Program-made: the position numbers and the translations under genes | Shown here: in pieces, positions 60,727-64,000 of the stretch | Position numbering within the stretch: position 1 is the first letter of the stretch | How the letters are laid out: each line of letters begins with the position of its first letter | The notes under the pieces: model-generated | What the model was told of the DNA's origin: nothing | What the model saw: the letters and a program-made list of their open reading frames with translations, nothing else | The model's database searches: none | Source of the DNA: Flexicrinis sp001567485 | GTDB taxonomy: Bacteria; Chloroflexota; Anaerolineae; Aggregatilineales; Phototrophicaceae | Length of the DNA: 64,000 nt | Assembly: GCA_030263635.1 (NCBI GenBank) | Contig: SZPI01000054.1 | Span: 1 to 64,000 of the forward strand | Direction of reading: 5' to 3'

Positions 60727-62826
60727 ATGTCGAAGCAAACCGAGACTAAGCTGGACCTCTCGAAGGTCCGCAACATCGGCATCATCGCGCATATCGATGC
60801 CGGAAAAACCACGACGACCGAGCGTGTCCTGTACTACACCGGTATGGTGCATCGCATCGGTGAGGTGCATGATGGCGCTGCCACGACTGACTACATGGTT
60901 CAAGAGCGTGAGCGTGGCATCACCATCACCTCGGCAGCCGTGACTGCGGCGTGGAAGGGGCATCAGATCAACGTGATCGATACGCCGGGCCACGTCGACT
61001 TCACCGCGGAAGTGCAGCGTTCGCTGCGCGTTCTCGACGGGGGCGTCGTCGTGTTTGACGGTGTCGCCGGCGTCGAGCCGCAGTCGGAGACGGTGTGGCG
61101 GCAGGCGGACGAGTATCGTGTGCCGCGCCTCTGCTTCGTCAACAAGATGGATCGCGTTGGCGCCAACTTCGCCCGCTGTGTGCAGATGATCACCGACCGC
61201 GTCAACGGGAACCCGGTTCCCATCCAGACGCCGTATGGCGAGGGCGATCAGTTCAAGGGCATCATCGACTTACTCAAGATGGAACTCGTCATCTATGGCG
61301 ACGACCTCGGGCAGGACATCCAGCATCACCCGATCCCTGAGAGCCACCGCGAACAGGCCGAGACGATGCGTGCCGAAATGGTCGAGAAGATCGTCGAGAA
61401 CGACGAGTACTTGACTGAGAAGTATCTGATGGAAGAGGCGATCAGCGACGACGAACTGCTCGGTGCGCTGCGTGCCGCCACCATCGCCGGCAAGCTTCAG
61501 CCCGTGCTGTGCGGCTCGTCTTTGAAGAACAAGGGCGTCCAGCTCATGTTGGACAAGGTCGTTGAGCTGCTGCCCTCGCCGCTGGACATCCCGGCGGTCA
61601 CCGGCATGCACCCGAAGACCGACGAACCGCTTGAGCGCAAGGCGGAAGATTCCGAACCGCTTGCCGCGCTGGTGTTCAAGATCATCACCGATCCGTACGT
61701 TGGCCGTCTTGCTTTCGTGCGCGTGTACTCGGGCGTGCTTCGCAGCGGCACCACGGTCATGAACACGACGAAGGGCGCGCGCGAGCGTATTGGCCGCATC
61801 GTTCGGATGTTCGCCGACCGCCGCGAAGATATCACCGAGATCCACGCGGGCGACATCGCCGCGATCCTCGCACTGAAGGAGACCTTCACCGGCGAGACAC
61901 TGGCGGCGCCCGATCATCCGATTGTGCTCGAAACCATCAAGTTCCCTGAGCCGGTCATCGAAGTCGCTATCGAGCCGAACAGCAAGGGCGATCAGGAGAA
62001 GATGGGCGAGGCGCTGCGCCGGTTGGCCGAGGAAGATCCGACCTTCAAAGTCGAGGTCGACGACTCGCAGACCAAGCTGCGTGGCATGGGCGAGCTGCAC
62101 CTTGAGGTGTTGGTCGACCGCCTGATGCGTGAATTTGGCGTGCAGGCGACTGTGGGCCGGCCCCGCGTGGCGTACCGTGAGACGATCACGCGCAGCGCGC
62201 GGGTCGACACAATCTTCAAGCGGCAGTCGGGCGGCTCGGGCCAGTATGCCCGCGTCGTCGCCGAGTTTGAGCCGATGTCAGACGAAGACATCCGGGCCAG
62301 CAAGGACGGCTTCGCGTTCGTGGATGAAATCAGGGGCGGCGCCATTCCGAAGGAATTCATCCGCCCGACCGAAAACGGCATGCGCGAGGCCATGCAGGGC
62401 GGCGTGCTTGCTGGGTATCCGCTCGTTGGTGTCCGTGCGCGCCTTGTCGATGGCGCGTCGCACGAGGTCGACTCGAGCGAAATGGCATTCAAGATCGCCG
62501 GTTCGATGTGCTTGAAGGAGGGCGTCCAAAAGGCGCATCCGGTGCTGCTCGAACCGACCATGAAAGTGGAAGTTGTCGTTCCTGACGAGTTCACTGGCTC
62601 GGTCGTCGGCGATCTGTCGAGCCGTCGCGGTTTGGTTTCAGGTATGGAACCGCGCGGTTTGGGTGCGACCACCATCAGTGCGGCGGTGCCGCTGGCCGAG
62701 ATGTTCGGCTATGCGACGAACCTGCGCAATATCACGCAGGGACGGGGCACGTTCACGATGGAGTTCGACAAGTACACCGTGGCTCCGAACAGCATCGCCG
62801 ACGAGATTATCAAATCAGGCCGCTAG
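60727..62826 (+). CDS. fusA: Elongation factor G
   Basis: Translocation GTPase, 699 residues. P-loop AHIDAGKTTTTERVLYYTG, switch II DTPGHVDFTAEVQRSLRVLD, and NKMD. Domain II, then domain IV with GGSGQYARVVAEFEP and the C-terminal domain (MEPRGLGATTISAAVPLAEM). Length and motifs are standard for bacterial EF-G1. Part of rpsL-rpsG-fusA-tuf. Confidence 0.98.
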   Translation: MSKQTETKLDLSKVRNIGIIAHIDAGKTTTTERVLYYTGMVHRIGEVHDGAATTDYMVQERERGITITSAAVTAAWKGHQINVIDTPGHVDFTAEVQRSLRVLDGGVVVFDGVAGVEPQSETVWRQADEYRVPRLCFVNKMDRVGANFARCVQMITDRVNGNPVPIQTPYGEGDQFKGIIDLLKMELVIYGDDLGQDIQHHPIPESHREQAETMRAEMVEKIVENDEYLTEKYLMEEAISDDELLGALRAATIAGKLQPVLCGSSLKNKGVQLMLDKVVELLPSPLDIPAVTGMHPKTDEPLERKAEDSEPLAALVFKIITDPYVGRLAFVRVYSGVLRSGTTVMNTTKGARERIGRIVRMFADRREDITEIHAGDIAAILALKETFTGETLAAPDHPIVLETIKFPEPVIEVAIEPNSKGDQEKMGEALRRLAEEDPTFKVEVDDSQTKLRGMGELHLEVLVDRLMREFGVQATVGRPRVAYRETITRSARVDTIFKRQSGGSGQYARVVAEFEPMSDEDIRASKDGFAFVDEIRGGAIPKEFIRPTENGMREAMQGGVLAGYPLVGVRARLVDGASHEVDSSEMAFKIAGSMCLKEGVQKAHPVLLEPTMKVEVVVPDEFTGSVVGDLSSRRGLVSGMEPRGLGATTISAAVPLAEMFGYATNLRNITQGRGTFTMEFDKYTVAPNSIADEIIKSGR

Positions 62827-62898
62827 TCGGGGCACACGCCACCATCGAATCGTTCGTAGGCTAAGTTCAGACGCCATAAGCAAAGGATAGGACGCACA

Positions 62899-64000
<1,102 letters not shown>

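Overview
The window looks like chromosomal DNA of a GC-rich, probably Gram-positive-type (monoderm) bacterium, most likely a Chloroflexota member near Anaerolineae. This is an inference from a ribosomal protein S12 with a long insertion after its KTKAPAL segment, solute-binding proteins with plain signal peptides, tandem FHA/PspC/Roadblock signalling genes and a YfhO-type membrane giant. No rRNA, tRNA, CRISPR array, insertion sequence or prophage gene was seen.

Layout. (1) 1-567: an aldo/keto reductase cut by the left edge. (2) 871-10392: a peptide/amide uptake region with a creatinase-like M24 hydrolase, two DppB/DppC permease pairs, two family-5 solute-binding proteins and a lipoprotein, but no ATPase. 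It ends in a bidirectional terminator shared with citrate synthase (10489-11763, minus). (3) 12027-14356: a HAD phosphatase and GT20 synthase pair of the trehalose/glucosylglycerol type. (4) 14394-21921, all minus: a sugar cluster with a family-1 solute-binding protein, two permeases, KDPG aldolase, a gene remnant, a cupin glucose-6-phosphate isomerase lacking its metal loop, a GT4 glycosyltransferase and a GH4 alpha-galactosidase. (5) 22406-29632: CysH, PdxS, a 1323-residue YfhO-flippase fusion, a gutted cytochrome P450 and a Bax-inhibitor-1 protein.

(6) 29808-39127: an envelope and signalling region. It holds two SBP_bac_11-type proteins (one with a von Willebrand A domain), a sortase, a tail-anchored protein, a Crp/Fnr regulator, two FHA proteins, PspC and LiaF-like membrane proteins, an MFS transporter and a Roadblock protein. 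(7) 39338-43239: TrmD with an ArsR-type regulator, AsnS and a small orphan. (8) 43540-46158: phosphofructokinase and a frameshifted comM. (9) 46430-50600: an alpha-type ribosomal operon (rpmJ, rpsM, rpsK, rpoA, rplQ, truA, rplM, rpsI) without rpsD. (10) 50698-58536: a DDAH-like hydrolase and MazG on plus, then a minus-strand operon of a lipoprotein penicillin-binding protein, an SGNH hydrolase and a two-component system. (11) 58694-64000: a CDGSH iron-sulfur protein and the str operon (rpsL, rpsG, fusA, tuf), with tuf cut by the right edge.

The most striking whole-window pattern is several genes that look internally deleted while their flanks remain recognisable: the aldo/keto reductase, the cupin isomerase, P450 and comM, plus the KDPG-aldolase-adjacent remnant and a possible 1-nt shift in cysH. 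Either this lineage is losing accessory genes by short deletions, or the assembly carries deletions; read mapping would decide. The best candidates for an undescribed system are the VWA/SBP-sortase and FHA-PspC-LiaF-Roadblock clusters and the YfhO-flippase fusion.
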